Source: Marsupella aquatica | Taxonomy: Eukaryota; Marchantiophyta | Reading direction: 5' to 3' | Assembly: GCA_973895155.1 (NCBI GenBank) | Contig: OZ316894.1 | Span: forward strand, 10,230,001 to 10,294,000 | Length of the DNA stretch: 64,000 bases | In this document: in pieces, positions 1 through 11,639 of the stretch | How the letters are laid out: the number at the start of each line of letters is the position of its first letter | Numbering within the stretch: the stretch's first letter is position 1 | Notes under the pieces: model-generated | Told to the model about the DNA's origin: nothing | The model's input: only the letters and a program-made list of their open reading frames with translations | The model's database searches: none | Translations under genes and position numbers: made by a program

Positions 1-590
1 ACAGTTATAACAAACTGGAAGACAGGATCCCAAAGACAAAAGAACCCAATAAAGGGAGGGAAAAGAAAAGACCCAAAGAAGACCAAAGAGACCCAACAAA
101 TCAAGCAATATTCCACAAAAACAAAAAAGCCACTAAGAAGCAAACAAGAAACTAAACTCTACTGGGCCATAGGTTTAGTTTGGGTTATGCTAGACAACCC
201 TAGATGTCATGGGAGCTTTGTCGGAGTCATGGTCACTTACAGCTAATAACCCAACAAAAATGGGTACATGGGAACACTGGTTTGAGACGCCCTTTTATAA
301 TATCTTACTAATATAATAAAGCGCAATACAAAGCAACTTTCGATGGCTAGTGTCTAGAGTGAAGCCTACTAACCCTAACTATCAATAAGACAAAACTGAA
401 AAGTGAAGGTGGACCCAAAAAAAGCAATGGGAGTGAAGATTAACGAAACTGACATGGACTCTAGATTATGACAAAACAACTAAGAGTGACTTTCAATAAA
501 GACAAAATGAAAGAGGGTGAAAATAGAGAGATGGAGGCAAAGATGAACAAGGACATATTTGTGTTACAACATTTTTTTGGGTTTTCATCT
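1..590. other. AT-rich intergenic DNA
   Basis: No coding exon could be supported here. The stretch is rich in A-tracts and ends just upstream of a TATA-like motif, so its right part probably holds the promoter of the kinase gene. Confidence 0.5.
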
Positions 591-600
591 CTATATATAC
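591..600 (+). promoter_or_regulatory. TATA-like element upstream of the kinase gene
   Basis: CTATATATAC lies at these positions, followed by pyrimidine-rich leader-like sequence (CT repeats near 855-880). It is the best TATA candidate upstream of the first coding exon at 2894. That would imply a very long leader of about 2.2 kb, probably with a leader intron. The start of transcription is inferred only. Confidence 0.35.
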
Positions 601-619
601 TTTCAAAGAATGTGTAATC

Positions 620-2893
620 AGGCTAGTTCGAGCATCTTCTCGTTAATTTAACGGTGCAACTAAAGTGACACGGGGCCCACCACCCAGAAAGGAAAATCGC
701 AAGTTGAGGGCGGAGCATCGTCAGATATTTATTTTCCCCTGCATGCACCACTTTACCTTTTTTTCGTATCCCGCTTTTCGCACTGGACTGCTACTACTGT
801 ACACTACTACTACCACTGTACAGTGCTGGATTCCTCGGCCGCCGACCTCATCCTCCCTCTCTCTCTCTTTCTCTCTCGCACTCCATCGCTCCATCACCTC
901 GGTCACAGGCTCTTCGTCGCTCTTCTCGAGACTTCGAATCGTAGTCCTTGGTAGCTCGCAATCCAATAGTAATGTAATGCCCGCCATGCTCTCGTCAACC
1001 CTGGTCGATGCGTACCAACCTCATCCTCTCCTGTGCCCGACTCGTACCTTATCGGCAATCTCTTCTCTCAGTCTGTCAACTTTTCGAGTTCTGTGGAAAT
1101 TTTTAACTGTGTGGAAGTAGAGTGGACATTGCGTTGCTCTGTCTTGTGTTCTTCGACACTTTGATTGGGTGATGCGTTCTGCTATATCCTGATTCTCTTC
1201 TAGCCGCGCCCGCGCCCGCTAAGTGGATCTTCTCACTGTCGATCGACTTCCCGACTTCAGTGTGAAAATCCTCGTGACTTTGGGACTTCGCGTTTGCTGC
1301 CAAAGGGCTTCGATGCTCGTCGGCTTTGTCGATTTTGAGTTGCAGCCTTGGTTGCGTGCATGACTGCTCCTGGTGTAGCTAGTTGATGCCCGAGCTCTAC
1401 GAGCATCGCTGCTGTGGTCTCCAAGGATTGTTGGAAAGGGGAGGATTCGGGCTCGTGGCCTTCGAGTGAAAGGAGCAGTGTGAAATTGTCTCTGTCGATT
1501 TTGTGTTACTGCGTCGGTTGCGTGCGAGCTAGTCAGCCGGTGAGCGTGTCTTACGAGCACGGTGTTCTGGTCTTCAAGCGTTGGAAGGAAGGGGAGGTTC
1601 TCGGTGGGGATCGATTGGAAAGAGCTTGCTCAAATGTTTTTAAGAGTCCCGTGAAGAGGAGGAGATTGGTCTGCGATATTCGGCTTCGTTGCTTTCCAAG
1701 GGTGTCAACTCACTGTGGCGTCGGCCGGACCGCGGAAGTTTTGTAGAAGAGGAGACGCTTTGTGTTGTCTCAGAGCCTGCGCTTTGTGAAATGTTGGCGT
1801 GAGTTTTTATTGATAATTGCGGCATTGTTCAGTGTGTTCACTTTGTTGGTCAAAGGTGGATACTGCTTCCTCTCTACCACACGAAGCGGGCTGCATTTTT
1901 ATGAGTGAGGGAGTGAGAGAGGGACCGGAATTCTCGGGACGCTCTAGACGAAGGTTGAGTAATCGGAACGGTCCTGCCGGGGTTTAGACTTGAGTGCAAG
2001 TCTTTCGGGGTTTGTTCTGTACTGTACGTAGCGTTTTGTGACGGATCACGGCTTGCTTGCTTGCTGTCAGCTGGGCTCAACGCGGTTTGACTGACGGACT
2101 GCTGGCATTTGGTTCATCTGGGAAGTCACTGGCCGGTTGGCGGATGATCGGGACGATCGTCTGCAACGGGCTGCAGTAATCTGGGGACTCTTGACCTTGT
2201 GGAGTTAAATTCTTCGCACATTTGCCGCGGAGACTCGAAAAGGAATTGGTCTCTCGACGATGAACATCTACTTGGACGGTGAATTTTGGGACCAATCGTT
2301 ATCAGCATTAAGATTGGTTATGCATACTGTGACTTCAACGACACGGGGCATCGATTGTTGAGATTGAGGGGTGCATCGGGAGCCGGCTGAGAGGAAGTGG
2401 ATAGCGAATTCTAAGGGGGTTACATCAACTTGGATAGCGAATTCTCGGAGTATTGATTGTCAACAGTGGGGTTGATTACACTTTCATTAATTGGCTATAC
2501 ATTCCACGAGAGGGCTGTTAATGCTTTAGAGTACAGGTGCAGGTTTCAGCCCTCTCATCTGGGCGAGGCCTAAACTTTCACATCATTCATCGCCCGGCGA
2601 GGGCTCAGCTGGCTGCTCTTTTTCAGAATTTTCAGTTAAACGAAGCTGTTCCGAACGTTTGGAAGAAGGGGTTTTCTCCGGTAGGAACTCTGAACATAAA
2701 GACACTCAGGAAGAGTACTTGGCCCATTCATCAACATAAATTCAGATTGAAATAGTTTGGAGCCGAGTGCCTCTCGCAAATCTCTGGCGAATATAATATC
2801 AGGAAACAGTGTTGTGCAGCGAAGGGGAATTTCGACTTTGCTTTCGGTGATTTGTTCACCTGACAGGGCATCACATTGTATTAGGATTTGAGG
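620..2893 (+). other. Probable long 5' leader or leader intron of the kinase gene
   Basis: This 2.2-kb stretch is richer in C, T and G than its left flank and contains several short open frames, none resembling a known protein. It runs directly into the first coding exon. An in-frame TAG at 2882-2884 shows that the coding sequence does not extend upstream of the ATG at 2894. RNA data would be needed to separate leader exon from intron. Confidence 0.4.
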
Positions 2894-5646
2894 ATGCCGC
2901 AAGCCAAGCAGCCGTTACCCGAAGCTCAACCGGACAAAGTGAGTTCGCAAACTTATCCTTTTTCTCTACGCATCACGTGTTGCAGTGATACGTGAGATGC
3001 TTACGCGGGGGTCAAATCACGTTGAGTACCAGGATGAACTGTCCCTCATCTCATTCTGGTGCCTACTAGGAATGCACGTTGTGTTGCCACTCGTGGGAGA
3101 AGTAACGCTGCTGCCCACAAAATGAAAGCGCCCAAATTGTAGCAAGGGGAAGGGAGGAGAAATGCCCGGAAAATATGCAGCCAGAAAAACCTCGAGCTCG
3201 AAAAGAATTCGTTCATTCAGTCCGTCAGTCGTAATGCATGGGGTGGGCTTTAGTGTCCATTTTCTTGTGTTCGGGATTCTGGTTTCTCCAATGTGTGAAG
3301 ATGCAGCTAAGTGCTGTATGATTAGTTTTTGGTTCTCATGAGCTGCTGTGATGATCTTATGATGATCTTGCGATCATCATTTTAACCGCGATCATCATTT
3401 TAACCATAGTGCAATTGTGCAAGCTGGGTTTGACTTTGTCAGCGTATGGTAACGTCTGGAGCCATCTGTTCTCCCATCTTACCATGGTGCATTGTTTGAT
3501 TGTTTCAGGTTCTCGCAAGGTTACGTAGGTAAAGACAATCATGCCGCACTTCGCTTTACATGATGCGGTGCTCCACAACTTAGGAATCTGCAATCACAGA
3601 TGTCTCTATCCACGGGCAATAGCTGAAGACATCATAGTGCCGGCGTTCACTGGTGATGTAAGTCGCCGGTTCGCTCATTATTGGCTCAAAATATATTGTC
3701 GATGGGCTATACAAGAAGGATTATCTCAAGATCAAACCCTTCTCATTGCTGTGGAGCATATGTTCAACGATGCTTTTGGTTGGGGAGGCCAGTTTCTCAA
3801 GGGTGCAACTTGGGAAGACTTTATGCGGGCATTTTGTCAGCAATATGTGACTGCTAACAAAGTGGCCATTTCAAAAGGTGAGTGAGCACCAGAAGGTTAG
3901 ACGTAAGCCTGAAAGAAGTCCACAGAAATTGATCATCTCCAGATTATTGTCTTTGTTGTTGTGCTACCTGAGCTAAGGGTAACAGCGCTGAAGATATTCT
4001 TCGAGTTCGGTCACGTGTTTTTATTCATGTTTAAACGAGAATACCATAGGCATCTTCCCGAAGGGGTGTCTACCTAACCGGTTGGTGCCATAGAACTTGC
4101 TAACTTGATGAATCGGTGTCAGCGGGACGGAATGGCAAAGCTTTTGACAAGGAGACTGGGGTATCTAGTCAGAAAATTTGCTACTTCGTTATTCTCTCTC
4201 TCTTTCACTTCACGGAACCAAATGTAATAAGGGATGGAGTCACAGGACAAATTGAGAGAAGATCTGATTTCTATCATAGGTGATTGATAGAAGACCTGTT
4301 ATTTGATCTGAGTTCAAGCTCCATAGGACACCGTACTCTAGATAAGGCAGTGGATAGTTTTTAGAGCCCATCAGCAGACATTCCTGAGGTTTGGGCATCC
4401 TTTGATTTCCATTCCACCACCCTGGACGCACATTAACAAAGACGCCTAAACTCGAAGTTTAATTCGAGTTCTCAGAGTAAGTAGTAAGGCTTGGAGAATG
4501 CTTCAAAAATATTAATGAGTTTATGCTCTGCCATAGCAGTGCTTTAGTACGGAAGACGACGGTTTTGTAGTGCAGCTTTTGTTTTCAGTATATGGACTTG
4601 ACTTGAAAATTTGAAAGAGGATTGTCTCGCTAGTCTTTCGATCTTAATGTTATCAGTAGTTGAAAACATGCCTACTCTGACTTTTACCTGCGAATTGAAT
4701 TTGTGCAGTTGTCGAGTGGTATCAGAAGTTGAAAGGAAGAAGAGTTGTGGAAGTTATTCGATTCTCATATAGGGAGCTGCAAAATGCTACTAGTTATTTC
4801 TCCCAAAGCAATTTCATTGGAGAGGGAGGATTTGGAATTGTTTATCAAGGTCGCATCTCCGAGAACCGACTTGTGGCTGTGAAGAAGTTGAAGCATGTAA
4901 GCAAGGAGGGATTGCATCAGGCGCATAATGAAGTGGACGTCCTTTCACAATTCAGGCACCCAAATTTGGTGAAACTACTCGGTTCGTGTCTCGAACCAAG
5001 GGATCCGCTTTTGGTGTTCGAGTTCGTTCCCAATGGAAATCTAATGCAACATCTACATGGAGAGTTGGGTAAGAGGTTAAGTTGGGAAACAAGGTTGGCA
5101 ATAGCACTCGGTACGGCAGATGCAGTCACCCATCTTCATCATTGTGGCGACTCACCTGTTTACCACAGGGACGTCAAGTCGAACAATATACTTTTAGACA
5201 AGCAGTTAAATGCTAAGGTAGCTGATTTTGGTCTTTCTAGATTTGTGCTCCCTGACATTACTCACTTGACAACAAATCCACAGGGAACACCAGGTTATAT
5301 CGATCCCTGCTATTTGCAGACATATCATCTTACAGGGAAGAGTGATGTATACAGCTTTGGTGTTGTTCTCTTAGAACTCGTGTCAGGCTTGAAAGTTGTA
5401 GACAAAACTAGGGGTAAAGGAGAGATAACTCTCGCATCATTAGCGTTAGCCAGAATCAAGAGCGGGCAACTAGAAGAAATTGTGGATCCATATTTAAAGA
5501 ACGAGGAATTGTCATGCATGGACATGGTGAAGGAAGTAGCCATGCTAGCAGTCAGATGCCTGTCCCTGGACGTTGAACTCAGACCCACAATTAAGGAAGT
5601 TGGGGAGGAGTTGCAAGGCATCCAAGATAGTTGGATATTTGTCTGA
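2894..5646 (+). CDS. Receptor-like cytoplasmic kinase with gag-like N-terminal domain
   Basis: Exons 2894-2938, 3529-3877 and 4709-5646 join in phase (0, then 1) to a 443-residue protein. Residues about 145-443 form a Ser/Thr/Tyr kinase domain of the plant RLK/Pelle class. Visible features are the glycine loop GEGGFG at 169-174, Lys190 in VAVKK, Glu206, HRD with Asp286, DFG at 304-306 and a GTPGY activation segment close to WAK-type kinases. There is no signal peptide or membrane segment, so it should act in the cytoplasm. Residues about 20-131 are helical and end in TWEDFMRAFCQQY, which resembles the tail of the retrotransposon gag (capsid) domain. The acceptor at 3528 was preferred because the stronger-looking one at 3508 leads straight to a stop. 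Translation could instead start at Met 3541. The kinase call is secure; the gag resemblance is inference. Confidence 0.87.
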
Positions 5647-6284
5647 GTAACACTTATTTCGCCTGTGACTTGCTGTAGGAGAGAGTTGGCCCTGAAAACG
5701 GTGCCTAGCATTACTGTAACGGCTAATTAAGCATTCTGAGTCTCTGACTGCGTGAGCGGCAGTCGTTAGGCTGAAGAGTCGGGGGACTCTCATTGATTCT
5801 TACTCTAGAATCTGACAGCAAGTCTATGTAACATTCTCACGTTATCATTACACGTCACTCTCCCTTGTGAGTCAAATTTGCTTGACCGCGGTTTAGGGGT
5901 TGAGTGCACTCATTGTGTGTATACTACCTTTCACAAGTTGAATAACGCTAACGATTTTCTCGTAGGCTGAATGCTGTCTTTTTTTTAATGCGAATTAAAA
6001 TTTATTTCCATAGCAAAATATAGAATATCTGGAGCTTTTTACGAAGCTAGCAGTTTGCATCTGGTTAAGAACAAACTTGGTGGCTTCTTTGCAATGGATG
6101 AAAACAACGAAATATACTGCATCCGCTGGAAAATGAGTGCAGCTGCCTACGGTTCACAAGGGCTTGCAGTGGATGCAACAGAAACTTTTGGGATGTTACT
6201 TGTAAGTTTTCTTTTCAATAATATCTTGGGCTTACAGAAGACTCAGCAGAGACTTTTGGGATGTCACTCATAGGTGTTTTTTTA
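5647..6284. other. Intergenic DNA downstream of the kinase gene
   Basis: This holds the kinase 3' UTR and then AT-rich DNA. A short open stretch at 6055-6273 contains two imperfect copies of a 30-base segment (acttttgggatgt core, near 6184 and 6250), but no protein family was recognised. No gene is called. Confidence 0.4.
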
Positions 6285-6340
6285 ACAAACTATTTCAAAC
6301 TATTGTGCTAGGATAGTTGAAATAGTTTGAAATAGTTTGT
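6285..6340. repeat. Perfect hairpin, 19-bp stem, 18-nt loop
   Basis: Positions 6285-6303 are the exact reverse complement of 6322-6340, with an 18-nt loop between. The arm is ACAAACTATTTCAAACTAT. It lies in non-coding DNA about 360 bp left of the Harbinger element. It may be a small fold-back element or a short hairpin RNA template; nothing in the sequence decides this. Confidence 0.75.
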
Positions 6341-6419
6341 ATCAAGAAAAAAGAAATAGTGTAGCCAAAGATATTGTGAAATAAAAAGATTATGTAAAAA
6401 AAATAATTCTTGTCCCCAA

Positions 6420-6690
6420 GGATGTCCTTATGTGAAAGATGTAGTGAAGTAAAAACAAATTGTGTTGTCAAAAATGTTACATAAAAGATGTCCTTGTGGA
6501 AAAGATAACATTGCCCCAAACACATGATTGCATGTTGTCAAAAATGTTATGTAAAAGATGTCCTTGTGTAAAATTATCATTGCCCAAAAGACGTGATTGT
6601 GCAAAGATGTCGTTAAGAATTTACTTTGTGCAAACAATGTAGATGCATAAAGGAATACATTCTGCAAAAGATGTCATTGTAAATGCTTTC
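6420..6690. repeat. Degenerate tandem repeat with AAAGATGTC core
   Basis: Units of about 75 bp carry the segments TTGTCAAAAATGTTAYRTAA and AAAGATGTCCTTGTG. Two fairly clear units lie near 6464-6620, with partial ones on both sides. A related motif (GCAAAAGATGTCA) recurs at 12835-12945. The array abuts the left end of the Harbinger element. Confidence 0.55.
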
Positions 6691-6700
6691 TTGTGTTGTC

Positions 6701-6722
6701 ATTAGAGATATCCGTAAAGTCC
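6701..6722 (+). repeat. Left terminal inverted repeat of Harbinger element
   Basis: These 22 bases are the exact reverse complement of 11216-11237. Transposase binding to such ends is known for the family. Confidence 0.85.
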
Positions 6723-6974
6723 AAAAAAAGGCAGTCGAGTTAAGTTAACCGCGATATTTGTGGGTGAGTTAGCTTAACCCTCATCTGCGGTTAACAGTGC
6801 CCGATGAGCAAAATACGACACGGGGTGAAAAGTTTCCAACACTCGTTTTCAATGGGAAAAAACATTTCGCCCCGTATGTGACATTTCAATCGTTGTCCAA
6901 GAACTTCGGGGAGGAGCCCACGTCGAGGGCAGGGATCGCAAGGAGAGTAACGATGATCAAAGGGAATTAAAGCT

Positions 6975-8960
6975 ATGGCGGCCGAAGGCAAGCAATTGAG
7001 GTCTAGGTCAGTTCCTCCCGCCATGGATCCTGCCGATGAGAAAAATGGAGTGAAGAGGGGAGAATCGTCAATACGTAGGGCCGCTCGACTATTGACAGCA
7101 GCTGTTCTAGCAGAGCAGCAGCCCGACGGAGGAGCTACAAACCTGGATGAAGCGCCATCAACCACAACAGATCATGAGGTTGAAGGTCGTTGGCAGTTGC
7201 TCCCTTCAGAGCCAGTGGTAGGGGAGGCAGTGGTTCCCACGATAGCCAAACCAAAATTTTCCTGTGAGTCTAAAATGTTCCCTGTGTATACGTATACTCT
7301 CGCTTTCATTGATCTTGTAGTCATCAAGTTAACCACAATCATGCACAATTGTTTTTTGATCTTGTAGTCATCAATTGCTTCAATCATGCAAATCATACTT
7401 TGATCTTGTAGTCATCAACTTCTTGTTGCACAATCTTTCTTCGGCTGCTTGGAACAAACTTTCTTTGTACATATCTCTGCTGCTAGGGTGATTTCAGTCC
7501 TTGGTGATCTCATGAAAATTTTCCATCGATTTGGTACTGCTCGGCTAGATTTTAATCCTTTGTTGCCTACCTACTGTCAACGTACGTCATCGCTGCATTG
7601 TGAATTTGATTTACTAAAGCCATCAAAACATCATTCAAAAATCTATTGATTCCATACTCTGTTCCTCATGACTCAATTCGAATCCTCTACTGCCTACGTG
7701 CTACCTTTAATTTGTACTCACTTTTTTGAATTCTGAATTGGATTGAATGGCATGGTGTAGTTTCAAATTACTTGGACAGAATTAACGGCAACCGCATCAG
7801 GACAGGGATACCTGATCTCCCAGCTGTCACCAAAGTGCACCAGATTAGTGGGAGCTCGACTACCCAAGGATCTTCAGACTCACCTGGTACAATCGAAGGT
7901 GCTACCGAGGAGAATAATTCCAATCCATCTTGGATGTCCCTGAAGAAAGAAGCAGAGGCAGCCCAATCTGAGGAGTCCTACGATTTGGAGGTCACCAGCA
8001 TGGAGCACACTGCAGGAATTCAGGGAACTGCTGATGTGGCTAGTGGGAAGGACAAGCAGTGCCGACAGAAAAGTTCCAAGGATCCAAGTAGCAGGACGAA
8101 GCAAAATGCTACGAAGGGGAAAGAGACAATTTCTGTAGTGGACGTAGACAAGGTAGGGCGACAGGTAGTTGAAGGGGAGCATGTTGTGAAACTTGTCACA
8201 AACTACTGGAAGTACTTCAACATTTTCAGCAAGGGGCGGAAGAAACAGATCTCACAACTCATCCCAAACAAGGTCTGGATCCAAGTTTATGCTGATTTTC
8301 AGAAGGAGTTCCCAGGTTCCCCATTCATGCAAGACAGCTTGAAGGACCACTTGCGGAAAAGCTTGACTGAGATGAAGTCAGGGGTTAACAATCCTGAGAA
8401 TGGCCTTCGAGCTACACCTCAAGATGAGGAACTAATGATGAAGCTCATGGAAACACCATCTTGGAAGGCTCGAAATGTACTTAAAGTGCGGGACAGTGCA
8501 TCTAATGGACAAATTCATCCCATGGACTTTACTGCTCCACTTCCTTCTGTCTCTGGGGCTCAACAATCACCTCTAGCACCACATGAGGTAGATGGATCAG
8601 CTGCATTTTCTGGAGTTGCAGCATGCCCCTCTGGGCCCAAATCACCTCCTAGGCAAGCTGAGAGGCCTCCATCTAAATCCCAGAATTTGAAGCGTGCAGG
8701 GGATGATATTTCATCCATGTTATCAGAGTTTCGAACCATCACTGAGCGATCCAATGCTGACAGCGAAAGTAAGAAACAGTGCTCAGTTTATGAGGGCTGC
8801 AATGCTGAGCACAAAGCAAATGGAGTCTGAGGCAAGGCGAATAGGGCAGGAAAAGCAAAACCAACTGGCTGAAATAGCATTGCTAAAGGAGCAGAGGAGC
8901 ATTGGATTGATTAGTGAAGATGAATTTCGAGACAAATGTAAATTAGTTTTCGGTCTTTAG
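6975..8960 (+). pseudogene. Harbinger partner ORF (SANT/Myb-like DNA-binding protein), frameshifted
   Basis: Exons 6975-7263 and 7761-8830 join in phase 1. The protein is hydrophilic. Its central segment (around bases 8190-8390) has the spaced aromatic and basic residues (YWKYFNIFSKGRKK, VWIQVYADFQKEFPG) expected of the helical DNA-binding partner of Harbinger transposases. The first frame stops at 8828-8830. A different frame across 8780-8960 encodes a convincing tail with a coiled-coil-like segment ending LISEDEFRDKCKLVFGL, so an indel near 8766-8790 most likely broke the gene. An intron there would be only 13-21 bp, too short. In these elements the partner helps carry the transposase to the nucleus and to the DNA. 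The SANT assignment rests on context and composition. Confidence 0.65.
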
Positions 8961-9470
8961 AGCTTTAAATTGCCTTCAGTGGATCCTTGTAGTGCCCAGT
9001 TTTGTATTCTTAGAGGTCAATAGCTACAAGTGAGCTGAAAGCAGATTACACTGCAAACAATTTTGTAATTGCTGCATGCAAACTGAATGTACGATCTGTT
9101 AAGAGGATTTTGTAAATGGTACAATCTGAACATGTATAGATTGTGATCTCCCAATTTGTCTAACTCATGTCTGAAATTTGACTCAAGCACAAACCATAAC
9201 AAATTGGACTCAAGCATAGACTGAAGCAAATTCAACTTGAGCACAAACTGAGACAAGGTAGGACTCACCCCAGATGTGGATGCACATGACTCTGAAGTAA
9301 TAACAAGCATTCGAGAAGCTTTTTATTGTAGTTCAAAACAATACTCAACAACTGAGTTTATAGAGGATCGATAGCTATATCTCTGTCCTACTACTGTCCA
9401 AATCTATCTGAAATCTGGTCTGAATCTGGCTATAGTTGCATCTAGGTGTAGACATCTACATCTACACTTA

Positions 9471-10682
9471 TCAAATAGCAAATCCCTGTGGGTCTCCTGC
9501 CCAGCCTCGTCTCTCAGGTCTCCTTTCGTGTGGGCCTTCAACGGTTGCTCGCATATTCCGTCGTCGTCTGTGGAGAAAATTAGTCATCAAAGCAGCAGCT
9601 TGGAAGGTAATCACAAACTTGGGCCTGACTAGGTCAAACCGTTTTTGCAGACGTCGCCACTTCATCTTCAGGCCACCAATGCCCCATTCTACACGAACTC
9701 TGTACCCAGACAACATCTTATTGAATTGCCTCACAGCACAATTATTGTCCAAGCGCATGGCATTAATTTCTGTTTTTGAAAATCCTCTCATGATGTATCT
9801 TTCCAGACTGGTGTACCCTTGGTCACCAAGGATGTATTCAAAATACCGTTCAGAATTAGCAAACAGATTCCTCCAATTTCGCTCAACCCAAGAATTCTTA
9901 AGAATCGTTACATCATGGTAACTGCCTGGATAACCAGGATCAACAAAAATAAAAAGTCCATGGTGATCTACAATTACAGAACTATTCATGCAGTACATCT
10001 TTTTCCTTCCTTGATACCACTTGCTGTGGTATTGATCCTCATAAGGTCTACGAATTCTGCAAAGGGTACCATCAACAATTCCAATACATCCTGGCAATTG
10101 TGGATGATGCTGAGCTAACTGTCTCCTTTCCTCTGGGGTTGGCCAGCGAATTTCATTTGCAATAGCATCATTCAAGCATGATGCTATGAATATAGCATCG
10201 TCGCACACAGCAGATCTAGCCCAGTTCCAGAACATAGAGTCAAAGTGAATTATATTGTCATGTTTCATATATAAGATAAAATTCAGCAACCTTTGCTCAG
10301 GAGTCAACTTACAAGGGCGACCCTTTACAATAGCTCTTTGCCCGGTTGATCTAGCATTGGCCTCAATGATAGGACATACCTTTGCACAGAGCTCTACAAA
10401 TTCATCTATCATGAAATTAGTCAAGTCCTTGAAGCGATCTGGAGTTGCTTGCAGTCTACTCAACACATCGTGAACTCCCACAGCTGGATTGACAGAAATC
10501 TGATTTTCTTTGGAGAGCTCAATTGGTTGAAACGAATGCAACATTTGAAGATATGACGACATGGAGAGTACCAGAAGTACCATGAGTTGTTCAATGCTCG
10601 ACCCATCTGCTTCCTCATCATCACTGCTACTGTCATCGTCGCTGTCATATCCCTCTGGTGGAAGAACTTGAAATGGCTCCAT
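9471..10682 (-). CDS. HARBI1-like DDE transposase
   Basis: This is one uninterrupted 403-residue frame starting at ATG 10682. The N-terminus is acidic (a DSDDDSSSDDEEAD run at residues 13-26). The DDE_Tnp_4 fold follows, with the first catalytic Asp in GIVDGT (Asp204), the second in the VDPGYPGSYHD block (Asp248/Asp257), a GDQGY motif at 286-290 and the catalytic Glu in VEWGIGG (Glu332). The protein cuts and rejoins element ends. It converges with the partner ORF inside the same inverted repeats. No stop or frameshift is visible, so this copy could still be functional even though its partner ORF is damaged. It could also be a HARBI1-like domesticated gene, but the flanking inverted repeats argue for a mobile element. 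Confidence 0.93.
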   Translation of the reverse strand: MEPFQVLPPEGYDSDDDSSSDDEEADGSSIEQLMVLLVLSMSSYLQMLHSFQPIELSKENQISVNPAVGVHDVLSRLQATPDRFKDLTNFMIDEFVELCAKVCPIIEANARSTGQRAIVKGRPCKLTPEQRLLNFILYMKHDNIIHFDSMFWNWARSAVCDDAIFIASCLNDAIANEIRWPTPEERRQLAQHHPQLPGCIGIVDGTLCRIRRPYEDQYHSKWYQGRKKMYCMNSSVIVDHHGLFIFVDPGYPGSYHDVTILKNSWVERNWRNLFANSERYFEYILGDQGYTSLERYIMRGFSKTEINAMRLDNNCAVRQFNKMLSGYRVRVEWGIGGLKMKWRRLQKRFDLVRPKFVITFQAAALMTNFLHRRRRNMRATVEGPHERRPERRGWAGDPQGFAI

Positions 10683-11215
10683 TGTTGCACAATATGTGTA
10701 AAGATCGAGTCAGGCTGCAAATCCCTAATGTTTGGCTTCACGATGCTCCTCGATCACCAGATCAATTGAACCAGCTCCTCTCTGGTTAGTTATCTTGCTA
10801 CGCAGGGATCATGCCAATCGATCCAAGAGTAGCGCAACCGTCGTCCCGCAACATAGAGCAAGTGCTTAAGGGGGAAGTTGATCCTGCATCGCTATGCTCC
10901 CCTCGGTCCTAGACCCCGCGTCGACTATGCGCCCCACTCCCACCGACCCTGCACCGGATGTGCTCCCCTCTCGCTCCAACGTTGTAGCGAACATCAACGT
11001 CCATCCCCGATGTTTTGAGCAGTTCCAAGCTAGGACCCAATGCAGATGCTAACCCCCGATGTTTTAGTGCCTCTTAACCATGGCCGAGATGTGCCGCGAC
11101 AAGCCCGAAATATCAGTGTTTCCACGTAAACTCGTCCGCCTTTCAAAAGGGATGTGACTTTATGAATATCGAAGTCTCATCTCGGATTAATGTTAACTCT
11201 AGTTGAAAAGATATG

Positions 11216-11237
11216 GGACTTTACGGATATCTCTAAT
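11216..11237 (-). repeat. Right terminal inverted repeat of Harbinger element
   Basis: This is the exact reverse complement of 6701-6722 over 22 bp. Confidence 0.85.
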
Positions 11238-11264
11238 AGTGTAAAAGATATTGTAAATACTTTA

Positions 11265-11435
11265 TTACGGACCCCCATGAGAGGTCTCTTGCAAATTCCC
11301 TGCCACGAGGTTGCGCCACATCACCACAACCAGCCACAAACAGGAATGATCCTACTTTTAACAATAACAAATGTGCACATTCCTGTTTGTGGCAAAAGCA
11401 ATGTAATTTTGGGGGCACCATGCCGTAAATATTGA
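11265..11435 (-). repeat. Dispersed repeat end, copy A, with perfect 16-bp hairpin
   Basis: Read on the - strand, this segment aligns with 28010-28177. The shared features are a GCCACAAAC block, a following CTTCCTGTTTG-type block, GATGTGGCGC and the terminus GGGGGTCCGTAA. Copy A also contains a perfect inverted repeat, 11333-11348 against 11378-11393 (arm GCCACAAACAGGAATG), with a 29-nt loop. It starts 27 bp from the Harbinger right end. It is probably the end of a non-autonomous element. Confidence 0.6.
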
Positions 11436-11639
11436 ACGTAAAAAAAACCAAAATACAAAGGGAGATATGTCATTTAGTAAAATAAAGTTACCATTTTGAT
11501 GTTTGTCAAAGATATATCAATGTTTTATATCAAAATGCTTGTATTTTTTAATTGTTTGCAAACTTGAAAAAAGTAACAAACCAATAGAAATGTACATAAT
11601 TAAAACCCATTTGGCTTCACATTATAAAACTAAATAATC

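Larger units (their letters stand above)
6701..11237. mobile_element. PIF/Harbinger DNA transposon with both ends
   Basis: The element is about 4.5 kb, bounded by perfect 22-bp inverted repeats at 6701-6722 and 11216-11237 (core GAGATATCCGTAAAGTCC). TTA on the left and TAA on the right sit at the outer edge of the repeats, in line with the TWA target preference of this superfamily, but an exact 3-bp duplication cannot be assigned. Inside lie two convergent genes: a SANT/Myb-like partner ORF on + and a DDE transposase on -. This two-gene layout is established for PIF/Harbinger elements. The transposase reads through intact, while the partner ORF has a late frameshift, so the copy looks young but probably not autonomous. 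Confidence 0.88.

Noticed and set aside
665-1120. 151-codon open frame on + in the kinase leader
   Set aside because: Low-complexity Ser/Leu composition from CT-rich DNA, no family resemblance, and a leader position.
3509-3528. Alternative acceptor at 3508 for kinase exon 2
   Set aside because: The polypyrimidine tract is better, but every compatible frame stops within eight codons; the acceptor at 3528 keeps the frame open.
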